From Streptomyces sp. HUAS CB01 (GTDB lineage: Bacteria > Actinomycetota > Actinomycetes > Streptomycetales > Streptomycetaceae): a stretch of 64,000 nt of DNA. Both the position numbers and the translations under genes were made by a program. Below the pieces are notes generated by a model. It made no database searches, was not told the origin of the DNA, and saw only the letters and a list, made by a program, of their open reading frames with translations. Within the stretch, counting starts at the first letter, position 1. Each line of letters opens with the position of its first letter. The DNA lies in NCBI RefSeq assembly GCF_030406905.1, contig NZ_CP129137.1, positions 7,533,501-7,597,500 of the forward strand. Direction: 5' to 3'. Below are positions 44,154-53,188 of this stretch, piece after piece.

Positions 44154-45598
44154 CCGCCTCGGTCTCACGGGAGGTGCTGACCCCGGACGAACTGCGCACC
44201 CTGTTCCTCTTCGAGGCCCTCGACGACGACCAGCTGGCGTGGCTGGCCGAGCGCGGACGCGTGGAGGTGCGCGAGGCGGGAACGCCCGTCTACACCCAGG
44301 GCGAGGGGGCGACCTGCTTCTTCGTACTGCTCTCCGGCACCGTCGCGCTCAGCCGCCAGCTCCACGGCGACGACATCGAACTGGGCCGCAGCGAACAGCG
44401 GGGCGCCTACGGCGGTGCCACACAGGCCTACCTCGGCGACCGCGTAGACCAGGTGTACCCGAACACGATGCGCGCCGTGACCGACGTGGAGCTGTTCGTC
44501 CTGCCCGCGACCGAGTTCGCGACCGCGATCCGGACCTGGTTCCCCATGGCCCTGCACCTGCTCGAGGGACTGTTCCTCGGGCTCCGGGCCAGCGACATCA
44601 TCGTCGGGGAACGGGAACGGCTCGTCGCCCTCGGTTCACTGACGGCCGGCCTGACCCATGAGCTCAACAACCCCGCGGCCGCGGCCGTACGCGCCACCGA
44701 CACCCTGCGCGACCGGGTGACCCGCATGCGGCACAAGCTCGCACTGATCGCGGACGGTCGGGTGGACGGCAAGCGGCTCCACGAGCTGGTGGAGATGCAG
44801 GACGCCGCGGTGCAGCGCGCCCGGACCGCCCGCCAGCTGACGGCGATCGAGGCGGCCGACGCGGAGGACGAACTGGGCGACTGGCTGGACGCGGCAGGGG
44901 TGGAAAACGCCTGGGACATCGCCCCCACCTTCGTCTCCGGCGGCATCGACGCCGACTGGCTGGCCGAGGCCACCGCGGAGCTCTCCGGCGAGAACCGGCG
45001 GGCGGCCGTGGGCTGGCTGAACTACACCGTCGACACCGAGATGCTGATGGGCGAGATCGAGGACGCGGTCCGCCGCGTCTCCGGACTCGTCGACGCGGCC
45101 CGGCAGTACTCCCAGCTCGACCGCGCCGCCCAGCAGCCCGTGGACGTCCATGAACTCCTCGACGCCACCCTGGTGATGCTCAAGGCCAAGATCCCGGCCG
45201 GGGTGCGGGTGGTGAAGGAGTACGCGGAGGGCATGCCGCTCGTCCCCGCGTACGGCGCGGAGCTCAACCAGGTGTGGACGAACCTCATCGACAACGCCCT
45301 CGCCGCGATGGGCGGCGACGGCACCCTCACGCTCGCCACCTGGCACGAGGACGACCACGCGTACGTGGAGGTACGGGACACGGGCACCGGGATCGACCCC
45401 GAGATCCGCCCCCGCATCTTCGAACCGTTCTTCTCGACGAAACCGGTCGGCGAGGGGACGGGCCTCGGGCTCGACATCTCGTACCGGATCGTCGTCAACA
45501 AGCACGGCGGCGACATCCGCGTCGCCTCGCACCCGGGCGACACCCGCTTCCGGGTCTGCCTCCCCGTCGTCCGGCCCTCGGGGGACGAGCCGCTCTGA
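44150..45598 (+). CDS. Sensor histidine kinase with N-terminal cyclic-nucleotide-binding (Crp-type) domain
   Basis: The product is 482 aa from ATG 44150. Residues ~15-135 form a cNMP-binding-like beta barrel (FFVLLSGTVALSRQLHGDD). The phosphoacceptor is H170 in GLTHELNNPAAAAV. A helical insertion follows, then the HATPase domain with N-box NQVWTNLIDNALAAM, G1 DTGTGID, F-box EPFFSTKP and G2 GEGTGLGLDIS. There is no membrane segment, so the signal is cytosolic. The signature Arg/Glu residues for cAMP are not obvious, so the ligand is unknown. Its partner is the upstream receiver-flavoprotein. Confidence 0.88.
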   Translation: MTASVSREVLTPDELRTLFLFEALDDDQLAWLAERGRVEVREAGTPVYTQGEGATCFFVLLSGTVALSRQLHGDDIELGRSEQRGAYGGATQAYLGDRVDQVYPNTMRAVTDVELFVLPATEFATAIRTWFPMALHLLEGLFLGLRASDIIVGERERLVALGSLTAGLTHELNNPAAAAVRATDTLRDRVTRMRHKLALIADGRVDGKRLHELVEMQDAAVQRARTARQLTAIEAADAEDELGDWLDAAGVENAWDIAPTFVSGGIDADWLAEATAELSGENRRAAVGWLNYTVDTEMLMGEIEDAVRRVSGLVDAARQYSQLDRAAQQPVDVHELLDATLVMLKAKIPAGVRVVKEYAEGMPLVPAYGAELNQVWTNLIDNALAAMGGDGTLTLATWHEDDHAYVEVRDTGTGIDPEIRPRIFEPFFSTKPVGEGTGLGLDISYRIVVNKHGGDIRVASHPGDTRFRVCLPVVRPSGDEPL

Positions 45599-45761
45599 GG
45601 GCCGGACACCGGACATCGCCGGGCCCGCCGGTCGGAGCGTCCCGGCGCGGGGCCGGCGAGTGGCGATCACCCGCCCCCGGCGCGAGCCTGAGGAGAACGA
45701 GCGCCGGCGACGGGCACCGGGCCGCGCCGGCCGCACCGCGAAGCGACCGAGGAGCGGCGCC

Positions 45762-46124
45762 ATGGCGGACGACCGGATTCCAGGGATCGACCCGACCGTA
45801 CCCCCCAGTGGCACCGGCTGTGCCGAATGCCTGGCCGGGGACGGCCCGGGGTGGTGGATGCATCTGCGGCGGTGCGCCGAGTGCGGGCACATCGGGTGCT
45901 GCGACTCGTCGCCCTCCCAGCACGGCACGCGCCACGCCGTGGACTCGGGGCACCCGTACCTGACGAGTTTCGAGCCGGGCGAGGACTGGTTCTGGAACGT
46001 CCGGACCGAGCAGTACTACGAGGGCGGACCCCGGCTCGCCGAGCCCAGCGCCCACCCGCTCGCGCAGCCCGTGCCCGGCCCGGCGGGAGCCGTGCCCGCC
46101 GACTGGGAGCGGCACCTCCACTGA
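45762..46124 (+). CDS. UBP-type (ubiquitin-hydrolase) zinc-finger protein
   Basis: The product is 120 aa from ATG 45762, with GAGGAGCGG upstream. Zinc-ligand candidates are C20, C23, C38, C41, C46, C47, H54, H58 and H64. The pattern TGCAEC, WMHLRRCAECGHIGCCD and HGTRHAVDSGHPY, then DWFWN, is the UBP zinc finger that in eukaryotes binds the free C-terminus of ubiquitin. Nothing follows the finger except a Pro-rich tail. It is 163 bases after the kinase gene on the same strand. I recall the same trio in other actinobacteria. Confidence 0.87.
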   Translation: MADDRIPGIDPTVPPSGTGCAECLAGDGPGWWMHLRRCAECGHIGCCDSSPSQHGTRHAVDSGHPYLTSFEPGEDWFWNVRTEQYYEGGPRLAEPSAHPLAQPVPGPAGAVPADWERHLH

Positions 46125-46297
46125 CGTCCGGCGTCGGCGGGGCCGCCCCACCCCGCGCCCGCCGCCCGCCGACGGGGGTGCCGGGCTCCCGGGAGCAGCG
46201 TGCCAGGGCGGTACGCCCGCCCGGCTTCACGGTGTCCGGCGGGCGTCCGGCCCCGCCGCCCGCGTCCGCGGGCGGGTGTTCCCGACTGCAGGGAGCG

Positions 46298-46444
46298 CGA
46301 CACGGCGGTACGCCCGTCCCGGGAGGCGTGTCCGCGACACGGCGGTACGTCCGTACCGGGAGGCGTGTCCGCGACACGGCGGTGTGCCCTCCCCGGCGGG
46401 CGTGCGGGACACCGCGGTACGCCCGTCCGGCAGAGGACCGTTCC
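46298..46444. repeat. 37-bp tandem repeat, about four copies
   Basis: Copies start at 46298, 46335, 46372 and (degenerate) 46409. The unit begins CGACACGGCGGTACG, then CCCGTCCCGGGAGGCGTGTC. Related fragments extend upstream to about 46190. The surrounding gap 46125-46661 holds no supportable gene. Confidence 0.85.
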
Positions 46445-46661
46445 ACCGGGCCCGACCCGTGTCGCGTCATCGGTCGGCCGAGCCGTCCGAGCCGTCGGGG
46501 ATCCGGCGACGCCGTCAGGGATCCGGCGACGCCGTCGGGCCTCCGGCGAGGCCACCGGAGGCGACCGGCGCGAACAGGACCGCAGACCGGCGACACACTT
46601 TGCCCGCCCGCCCGACGCATCCACCTCCCGCGCCCCGCCCCGCTGCCCGCCCCGCGCCGCT

Positions 46662-46901
46662 CTACTGCTCGTACGACTCCACTTCGCTGATCGGGCGTGG
46701 CGCGACCTGCTGCGGGTCCTGACCGGCCTCCGCGCTCGCCCTGCGCCGGCGCAGCAGGTCCCAGCACTGGTCCAACTGACGCTCCACGGACTCCAGCCGC
46801 GCTCGTTCCTCCGGACCGAGCCCTGCGCCGGGGGCCTGGTCGCGGAGCCGGTGCTCCTCCGCGACGAGGGCGTCGATGGTCTGCAGAAGGTCATCCGCCA
46901 T
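46662..46901 (-). CDS. DUF2630 family small coiled protein
   Basis: The product is 79 aa from ATG 46901, behind GAGGAGG; an in-frame ATG at 46928 is less well placed. The sequence starts MADDLLQTIDALVAEEHRLR and continues with ERARLESVERQLDQCWDLLR, a two-helix acidic/basic pattern identical in style to DUF2630. It ends in a polar tail. The function is unknown; the helices suggest dimerisation. Confidence 0.85.
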   Translation of the reverse strand: MADDLLQTIDALVAEEHRLRDQAPGAGLGPEERARLESVERQLDQCWDLLRRRRASAEAGQDPQQVAPRPISEVESYEQ

Positions 46902-47126
46902 CTCTGCCTCCTCAGCCGGATCCCGCACGGGTGCGTACGCGGAGGTCGTCCCCCCAATTGTCGGCGACAGCCGCTGCCGCCGCGAGCGAAGGCGCCGGGT
47001 TCCCGTTCCCGGGCGGACCGGTGGTGCGGGAAGCCCGGCAGGGCCTTCTCCCGGGGGTCGCCGCGTACCCGTGCCGGTGCGGCCGACCCGGAACGGCGGG
47101 CCGCGGCTGCCGCGCCCCGGCCTCGG

Positions 47127-48767
47127 TCAGCCGCGCAGCGCCGCCGCCACCACGGACCGTGCCTCCTCCTGCACCCGCGTCAGATGGTCGGGCCCGAGGA
47201 ACGACTCGGCGTACACCTTGTAGACGTCCTCCGTGCCCGAAGGGCGTGCCGCGAACCAGGCGTTGGCGGTGGTCACCTTGATGCCGCCGATGGGTGCGCC
47301 GTTGCCCGGCGCACGGGTGAGCACGGCGGTGATCGCCTCCCCGGCCAGGGTGTCCGCGGTCACCTGCTCGGGGGAGAGCCGGCTCAGCACGGCCTTCTCC
47401 TCACGGGTCGCCGGTGCGTCGACCCGTGCGTAGGCCGGCTCGCCGAACCGCTCGGTGAGCGACGCGTAGTGGCGGCTCGGCGACGTCCCCGTCACGGCCA
47501 GGATCTCGGACGCGAGCAGGGCCAGTACGATGCCGTCCTTGTCGGTCGTCCACACCGAGCCGTCCCGGCGGAGGAACGAGGCGCCGGCGGACTCCTCACC
47601 GCCGAAACCGAGCGAGCCGTCGAGCAGTCCGTCCACGAACCACTTGAAGCCGACCGGCACTTCGCGCAGCTCCCGGCCGAGGTCGGCCGCCACCCGGTCG
47701 ATCATGCTCGACGACACCAGCGTCTTGCCGACCGCCGCACCGGCCGGCCACTGGGCGCGGTGGCTGAACAGGTACGAGATCGCGGTGGCCAGATAGTGGT
47801 TGGGGTTCATGAGCCCGCCGTCCGGGGTGACGATGCCGTGCCGGTCGGCGTCGGCGTCGTTGCCCGTGGCGACCTGGAACCGGTCGCGCTGCTCGATCAG
47901 CGACGCCATCGCGTGGGGGGAGGAGCAGTCCATGCGGATCTTCCCGTCCCAGTCCAGCGTCATGAAACGCCACGCCGGGTCGGTGAGCGGGTTGACGACG
48001 GTCAGGTCGAGCCGGTGCTGCTCGGCGATGCGGCCCCAGTAGGCGACGGACGCCCCGCCGAGCGGGTCGGCCCCGATGCGCACACCCGCGGCGCGCACCG
48101 CGTCGAGGTCGAGCACGGACGGCAGGTCGGACACGTAGGAGCCCAGGAAGTCGTACCGGCCGGTCGTCGCGGCGGACAGTGCCCTCGTCCAGGGGAGCCG
48201 CCGCACGTCCTTCAGCCCGCCGGTGATGATCTCGTTGGCGCGGTCCTGGATCCAGCCGGTCGCCTCGGAGCCGGCCGGGCCGCCGTTGGGCGGGTTGTAC
48301 TTGAAGCCCCCGTCCGACGGCGGGTTGTGCGAGGGCGTGACCACCACGCCGTCGGCGAGACCGGAGGCGCGACCGCGGTTGTGCCCGAGGATGGCGTGCG
48401 AGACGGCCGGGGTGGGGGTGAAGCCGTCGGCCTCGTCGATCAGCACGGTGACGCCGTTGGCGGCGAACACCTCGACGGCCGTGACCTTCGCGGGCTCGGA
48501 CAGCGCATGGGTGTCGGCGCCGAGGAACAGCGGCCCGTCGATGCCCTGCCCGCTGCGGTACTCGCAGATCGCCTGGCTGGTGGCCGCGATGTGGTCCTCG
48601 TTGAAGGCCGTGGCCAGGGAGGACCCGCGATGTCCCGAGGTGCCGAAGGCGACCCGCTGGGCGGGGTCCGCCGGATCGGGGTGCAGGGCGTAGTACGCCG
48701 TCACCAGCCGGGGCACGTCGATGAGGTCCTCCGGCCGCGCTGGCTGTCCCGCGCGCTCGTTGGGCAT
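47127..48767 (-). CDS. pgm: Alpha-D-glucose phosphate-specific phosphoglucomutase
   Basis: The product is 546 aa, the usual Pgm length, from ATG 48767 with GGAGGAG upstream. [12 protein letters not shown] is the N-terminal signature, [13 protein letters not shown] carries the phosphoserine, [10 protein letters not shown] the Mg2+ loop, GGEESAG the sugar-specificity loop and [12 protein letters not shown] the phosphate-binding loop. It interconverts glucose 1-phosphate and glucose 6-phosphate, feeding glycogen/trehalose and nucleotide-sugar synthesis. Cytosolic. Divergent from the Sua5-like gene. Confidence 0.96.
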   Translation of the reverse strand: MPNERAGQPARPEDLIDVPRLVTAYYALHPDPADPAQRVAFGTSGHRGSSLATAFNEDHIAATSQAICEYRSGQGIDGPLFLGADTHALSEPAKVTAVEVFAANGVTVLIDEADGFTPTPAVSHAILGHNRGRASGLADGVVVTPSHNPPSDGGFKYNPPNGGPAGSEATGWIQDRANEIITGGLKDVRRLPWTRALSAATTGRYDFLGSYVSDLPSVLDLDAVRAAGVRIGADPLGGASVAYWGRIAEQHRLDLTVVNPLTDPAWRFMTLDWDGKIRMDCSSPHAMASLIEQRDRFQVATGNDADADRHGIVTPDGGLMNPNHYLATAISYLFSHRAQWPAGAAVGKTLVSSSMIDRVAADLGRELREVPVGFKWFVDGLLDGSLGFGGEESAGASFLRRDGSVWTTDKDGIVLALLASEILAVTGTSPSRHYASLTERFGEPAYARVDAPATREEKAVLSRLSPEQVTADTLAGEAITAVLTRAPGNGAPIGGIKVTTANAWFAARPSGTEDVYKVYAESFLGPDHLTRVQEEARSVVAAALRG

Positions 48768-49006
48768 CCGTCCACTCCTCCGCTTCGGTGGGTGCGATCA
48801 GGGCAGGTGCCATGATCGCTCGTCAGTCGCCGTTCGTCCGGCTGCCCCTCCGCACGCACGTGCCGGTGGGCGCCCCGAGTCGGGCATGCCCAGCGTGCGC
48901 CCGCGCACGCGCCCGGCACGGGCGATTCTCCGGAATCCGTCCCCGCCCGGCCGCCCGTCGCCCGGAACGTCGTCGAACCGCCGGGGGCGGAATCGTCCTG
49001 ATCACC

Positions 49007-49012
49007 TACACT
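49007..49012 (+). promoter_or_regulatory. Probable -10 element of a leaderless promoter for the Sua5/YciO gene
   Basis: TACACT ends six bases before ATG 49019 and no Shine-Dalgarno precedes the start, the same layout as at 16085. A matching -35 is not evident. Confidence 0.45.
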
Positions 49013-49018
49013 CGCCGG

Positions 49019-49639
49019 ATGGCGAAGTACTTCGACGTCCATCCCGAGAATCCCCAGCGCCGCACCATCGTCACCGTGGCCGACACCATCCGCTCCGACG
49101 GCCTCGTCGTGTACCCGACGGACTCCTGTTTCGCCCTGGGCTGCCGCATCGGCAGTCGGGAGGGCATCAACCGGATCCGCTCGATCCGCAACCTCGACGA
49201 CCGTCATCACTTCACCCTCGTGTGCAGGGACTTCGCCCAGCTCGGCCAGTTCGTGCACGTCGACAAGGACGTCTTCCGCGCGGTCAAGGCGGCCACCCCC
49301 GGCAGTTTCACGTTCATCCTGCCGGCGACCAAGGAGGTGCCGCGCCAGCTCCTGCACCCGAAGAAGAAGACGGTCGGCGTCCGCATCCCCGACCACGTCG
49401 TCGCGCAGGCGCTCGTCGAGGAGCTCGGCGAGCCCCTGCTGTCCAGCACCCTCCTCCTCCCCGGCGAGGACGAGCCGATGACCCAGGGCTGGGAGATCAA
49501 GGAACGGCTCGACCACGTGGTGGACGCGGTGCTCGACTCGGGCGACTGCGGTACCGAACCGACCACCGTCATCGACTTCTCCGGCGGCGAACCGGAGATC
49601 GTGCGCCGGGGCGCCGGCGACACCGAGCGGTTCGAGTAG
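49019..49639 (+). CDS. Sua5/YciO/YrdC/YwlC family protein (threonylcarbamoyl-AMP synthase-like)
   Basis: The product is 206 aa from ATG 49019; the upstream in-frame region is non-coding. The fold is YrdC-type, with GLVVYPTDSCFALGCRIGS, the nucleotide/threonine strand GSFTFILPATKEVPRQLLHP and KTVGVRIPDHVVAQALVEEL. This is closest to the YciO branch. True threonylcarbamoyl-AMP synthases make the tRNA t6A precursor; YciO proteins are paralogues whose activity is less clear. Monocistronic. Confidence 0.85.
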   Translation: MAKYFDVHPENPQRRTIVTVADTIRSDGLVVYPTDSCFALGCRIGSREGINRIRSIRNLDDRHHFTLVCRDFAQLGQFVHVDKDVFRAVKAATPGSFTFILPATKEVPRQLLHPKKKTVGVRIPDHVVAQALVEELGEPLLSSTLLLPGEDEPMTQGWEIKERLDHVVDAVLDSGDCGTEPTTVIDFSGGEPEIVRRGAGDTERFE

Positions 49640-49712
49640 CGCCGGGCACGGGCCGGGCCCCGGACGTCGCCGCGCATACCGTCCGAGGGCCCGCCGCCGC
49701 GCCGTTGCCGGG

Positions 49713-51002
49713 TCACGCCCTGCCGTGCGCCTTCTGCGAGTGCCGTGCCAGGGAGTCGAGGACCACCGCGGCGAGCAGCACACCCCCGGTGATCACCGAC
49801 TGCATCGGCGTAGGGATGCCCAGCAGGACCATGCCCGACGCGATCGACTGGATGACGAGCATGCCCAGCAGTACGGACCAGGTGGTCCCGCGCCCGCCGA
49901 ACAGGCTGACGCCACCGATCACGGCCGCGGCGATCGCGTTGATCAGCAGGATGCTGGAGCCCGACGTCTGGCCGACCGCGGCCACCCGGGAGGCCAGGAA
50001 GAGCCCGCCGACGGCGGCCAGCGTCCCGGACACCATGAACGCCGAGATCCGCAGCCACACCACGTTCATGCCCGCGCGACGGGCCGCCTCGGCACCGCCG
50101 CCGATGGAGACGATCTTCCGTCCGTAGAAGGTGCGCCGCAGGAGGAAGTCCAGGCCGACGACGAAGACCAGGAAGATCAGCAGGGCGAGCGGCAGGCCCT
50201 GGAACCGGTTCAGGATCCAGGCGGCGGCGAACGCGACCACCGCCACCGCGGCCGTGCGCACGGCGATGACGCCGAGCGGCCGGTACATCACGCCGACCGA
50301 CCGGCGCCGCCGGGAGTCCCGGTACGACGCCAGGAAGAACACGGCCACGCTCAGGGCCGCCAGCCCGTACGCGACCGCCGCCTCCCTGAAGTAGTAGCTG
50401 GTCAGGGCATGGACGAAGCCCTCCTCGGGGAGGTTGACGGTGCCGCTGGCGCCCAGCACGTAGAGCATGAGCCCGTTCCAGGCCAGCAGCCCCGCCAGCG
50501 TCACGACGAACGCCGGGACGCCGAGCCGGGCGGCGAAGAACCCCTGGGTCGCGCCGATCGCCGCGCCCACGAGCAGGGCGGCGAGGACGGCCGCCCACTC
50601 CGGCATGCCCTGGTTCACGTTGAGGACGGCGAAGACGGCCGCCGTGAGCCCGCTGACGGAGCCCACGGACAGATCCACGTCGCCGAGCAGCAGGACGAAG
50701 ACCAGACCGAGCGCGATCATGCCCGTGCCGACGATGTCGACGCTGAGGTTGGACAGATTGCGCGGTGAGAGGAACTGCTGGTCCAGGCTCTGGAAGATGA
50801 TCCACAGCACCGCGACCGCGACGACCCCCGGCATCGGGCCGAGCTCGCCGCTGCGCATCCGGCGGGCGAAGGCGCGGGCACGGCCTCCGAAACCCCCGTC
50901 GGCGTCCGTACGGCGCTGGTCGGCGGGCTGCGGACCGCCCCGGGCCGGCCCGCCGCCCGCCCGTGCGACCCCGGTGCTCTCCGACGCTCCGGTCCGCTTC
51001 AC
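49713..51002 (-). CDS. CUT2-type sugar ABC transporter permease (XylH/RbsC-like)
   Basis: The product is 429 aa from GTG 51002, overlapping the ATPase stop (GTGA). About 60 polar residues (Ala/Gly/Arg-rich) precede the membrane domain. The permease has ten or so helices with GLVFVLLLGDVDLSVGSVSG, GVPAFVVTLAGLLAWNG and IGGVSLFGGRGTTWSVLLGM, all hallmarks of the ribose/xylose/fructose permease family. A homodimer would form the channel. Last gene of the importer operon. Confidence 0.9.
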   Translation of the reverse strand: MKRTGASESTGVARAGGGPARGGPQPADQRRTDADGGFGGRARAFARRMRSGELGPMPGVVAVAVLWIIFQSLDQQFLSPRNLSNLSVDIVGTGMIALGLVFVLLLGDVDLSVGSVSGLTAAVFAVLNVNQGMPEWAAVLAALLVGAAIGATQGFFAARLGVPAFVVTLAGLLAWNGLMLYVLGASGTVNLPEEGFVHALTSYYFREAAVAYGLAALSVAVFFLASYRDSRRRRSVGVMYRPLGVIAVRTAAVAVVAFAAAWILNRFQGLPLALLIFLVFVVGLDFLLRRTFYGRKIVSIGGGAEAARRAGMNVVWLRISAFMVSGTLAAVGGLFLASRVAAVGQTSGSSILLINAIAAAVIGGVSLFGGRGTTWSVLLGMLVIQSIASGMVLLGIPTPMQSVITGGVLLAAVVLDSLARHSQKAHGRA

Positions 51003-51793
51003 CGCAGCACCTCCCCCCACCGGTCCCGGCGATGGGTGACGGCGTTGTCGGTGGCGCCGGTCATGGAGGAGACGATCTGCTCCTGGGAGGTGGTCGGCAC
51101 GCTGAAGAAGCCGTTGTTGCGGCCGAGGTGCAGCACCGCGACCTGGTCGGCGACGGCCTTCACGTCCCCCAGGTTGTGGCTCACCAGGAGCACGCCCAGA
51201 CCGCGGTCCCGCAGCCGCTCGAGCAGGTCGAGGAACTGGGCGGTCTGCCTGACGCCCAGCGCGGCGGTGGGCTCGTCCAGGATGAGCAGCCGGGGTTCGC
51301 TGAGCAGCGCGCGGGCGATGGCGACCGTCTGCCGCTGGCCCGCGGACAGCGAGGCGACGGGCACCCGGAAGCTGGGGAGGCGCATCGACAGCGACTCCAG
51401 GACGTCCAGCTCCTGGGCCCGTCGCTCCATGGCCACCTCGTCGAGGATCACGCTCCCGCCGAGCTCGTGTCCGAGGAAGATGTTGCCGACGACGTCGAGG
51501 GTCTCGCACAGCGCGAGATCCTGGTAGACGCTGGTGATGCCCAGGGCCTGGGCGTCCCGGGGGCGGGAGATCCTCACCGGGCGGCCGTCCCACTCGACGA
51601 CGCCCTCGTCGGCCGGTCCGACCCCGGTGATCACCTTGACCAGGGTGGACTTGCCCGCCCCGTTGTCGCCGACCAGGGCCACGACCTCTCCGGCGTGGAT
51701 CTCCAGCTCGATGTCGGACAGTGCCCAGACGGCGCCGAACCGTTTGCTGATCCCGCGCATCGCCAGGAGTGGCGCCCTCGGCACGTGAACCAT
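50999..51793 (-). CDS. Sugar ABC transporter ATPase, single-domain (FrcA-like)
   Basis: The product is 264 aa. It has Walker A GDNGAGKST, signature LSAGQRQTVAIARAL, Walker B LLILDEPTAAL and H-loop LLVSHNL. It has only one ATPase domain, unlike the double RbsA/XylG proteins, so two copies must dimerise. The frame opens at ATG 51793, but the AAGGAG box touches it; the GTG at 51784 (residue 4) is at a better distance and may be the real start. It is 66 bases after the binding-protein gene and overlaps the permease gene. Confidence 0.88.
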   Translation of the reverse strand: MVHVPRAPLLAMRGISKRFGAVWALSDIELEIHAGEVVALVGDNGAGKSTLVKVITGVGPADEGVVEWDGRPVRISRPRDAQALGITSVYQDLALCETLDVVGNIFLGHELGGSVILDEVAMERRAQELDVLESLSMRLPSFRVPVASLSAGQRQTVAIARALLSEPRLLILDEPTAALGVRQTAQFLDLLERLRDRGLGVLLVSHNLGDVKAVADQVAVLHLGRNNGFFSVPTTSQEQIVSSMTGATDNAVTHRRDRWGEVLR

Positions 51794-51859
51794 CTCCTTC
51801 GCCCGTCCCGTCGCTCCGGCCGGGGCGCCGCACGTCGTCGGGGTGCGGAACCCGTCCGG

Positions 51860-53026
51860 CTATCCGGTGAGACCCGCATTCCGGCAGGCGGCCTCCATCG
51901 CCGGGGTGCAGATCTGGTCGACCGTGTACAGGCCGTTCTCGACCACCGTCTCCTCGACGTTGCCCCGGGTCACCGGCACCAGGGGCCCCAGGACGGCGGG
52001 GATGCCCTCGTCGGTGTCGTTGCGTACGCGGTCCTTGGCGATGTCGTCGAGCTTCTCGCCGCGGCCCAGGGCGACGGCCATCTCGGCGGCGGCCTCGGCC
52101 TCCGCCTCGAAGGACTTGTAGACGGTCATGTACTGCTCGCCCTTGACGATCCTGCGGATCGCGGACAGGTCGGCGTCCTGCCCGGTGACGGGCGGCAGCG
52201 GCTTGACCCCGGCGGCCTTGAGCGCCGTGACGACACCGCCCGCCAGCCCGTCGTTGGCCGACAGGACGCCGTCGATGCGGTCCGGGCCCAGCTCGGCGAT
52301 CGCGGCGGACATGTTCCGGAAGGCGTTCTCCGGTATCCATCCGCCGGTGTAGTAGGACCTGGCGATCTTCACCTTGCCCTCGAGCACGGACAGCGCGCCC
52401 CGGCGCAGATCCCGGGTGTTGGGGTCGGTCGGGTCGCCGTTCATCATCACGATCTGGCCGCCGCGGGCCTTGGGGCCCATCGCCTTGAGGAGCTCCTGGG
52501 CCTGGATCCTGCCGATCTCCTCCGAGTCGTAGCTGGAGTAGGCCGAGATGGGCCCCTGGGCGAGGCGGTCGTACGAGACCACCGGCACGTTCGCGTCCCG
52601 GGCCCGGGCGATCGACGAACGGAGCGCCTTGTCGTCGACGGGGTCGAGGATCAGGACCTTGGCGCCTTTCGCGATCATGGACTCGATCTGCTGCTGCTGT
52701 GTCGCCACGTCGGCGGACGCATAGGCGTGCAGCAGCTTGCAGTCGGGGCACAGCGCCTTGACCTTCGCCTGGATGAGGGGCTTGTCGGCGGTCGCCCAGC
52801 GGGCGGTGTGGACGTCCGGGAGCAGCAGCCCGATCGTGAAGGCGTCCTCGCCGGAGGCGTTCCCGGTGTCCTCGCCCGCCTCGCCGGCCGTTCCGCAGGC
52901 GGTGAGACCGGCGAGCGCGGCGGCCGCGGTGGCGGTGGCCAGGGCACGGGCCGTACGGCCCCGCGTCCACGGCGTCCTTCCGCCGCGTCCGCGGCGGCTC
53001 CGCGCGCGGTGATGTGGAACCGGCAT
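51860..53026 (-). CDS. Sugar-binding lipoprotein (XylF-like)
   Basis: The product is about 388 aa from ATG 53026 (GGGGAA before it; a TTG at 53035 is also in frame). The N-terminus is a basic region plus hydrophobic segment ending LAGLTAC, a lipobox. The rest is a type I periplasmic-binding fold: FTIGLLLPDVHTARWATADK, IESMIAKGAKVLILDPVDDK, VPVVSYDRLAQGP, GVLSANDGLAGGVV. The YDRL strand is characteristic of xylose-type binding proteins. It should deliver a pentose or related sugar to the permease. Confidence 0.9.
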   Translation of the reverse strand: MPVPHHRARSRRGRGGRTPWTRGRTARALATATAAAALAGLTACGTAGEAGEDTGNASGEDAFTIGLLLPDVHTARWATADKPLIQAKVKALCPDCKLLHAYASADVATQQQQIESMIAKGAKVLILDPVDDKALRSSIARARDANVPVVSYDRLAQGPISAYSSYDSEEIGRIQAQELLKAMGPKARGGQIVMMNGDPTDPNTRDLRRGALSVLEGKVKIARSYYTGGWIPENAFRNMSAAIAELGPDRIDGVLSANDGLAGGVVTALKAAGVKPLPPVTGQDADLSAIRRIVKGEQYMTVYKSFEAEAEAAAEMAVALGRGEKLDDIAKDRVRNDTDEGIPAVLGPLVPVTRGNVEETVVENGLYTVDQICTPAMEAACRNAGLTG

Positions 53027-53027
53027 A

Positions 53028-53045
53028 TTCCCCAATGTAGGGGAA
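53028..53045 (-). promoter_or_regulatory. Inverted repeat covering the ribosome binding site of the sugar-binding-protein gene
   Basis: TTCCCC-N6-GGGGAA is a perfect inverted repeat ending two bases before ATG 53026. On the minus-strand transcript the GGGGAA half is the Shine-Dalgarno, so the hairpin could hide it. As DNA it could equally be a repressor operator overlapping the start region. Confidence 0.65.
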
Positions 53046-53188
53046 AATGGGAGAAACGAACTGCCGGGCGAGGGCCGCCGGCCGCCGTCGGGGGCGCGGG
53101 CCGGGAGCGGTACGGCGGTGCACGGAGGGGCTCGTGCGGGCCGGCCGTCCTGGCCGGGGCCGTTCGGCGGTGGCGCCGGTACGGTCCG

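Noticed and set aside
49713..53123. A single 1136-codon minus-strand frame covering the whole sugar ABC operon
   Set aside because: It is the permease frame read upstream through the ATPase and binding-protein genes. Family lengths and coupled starts show three separate genes.
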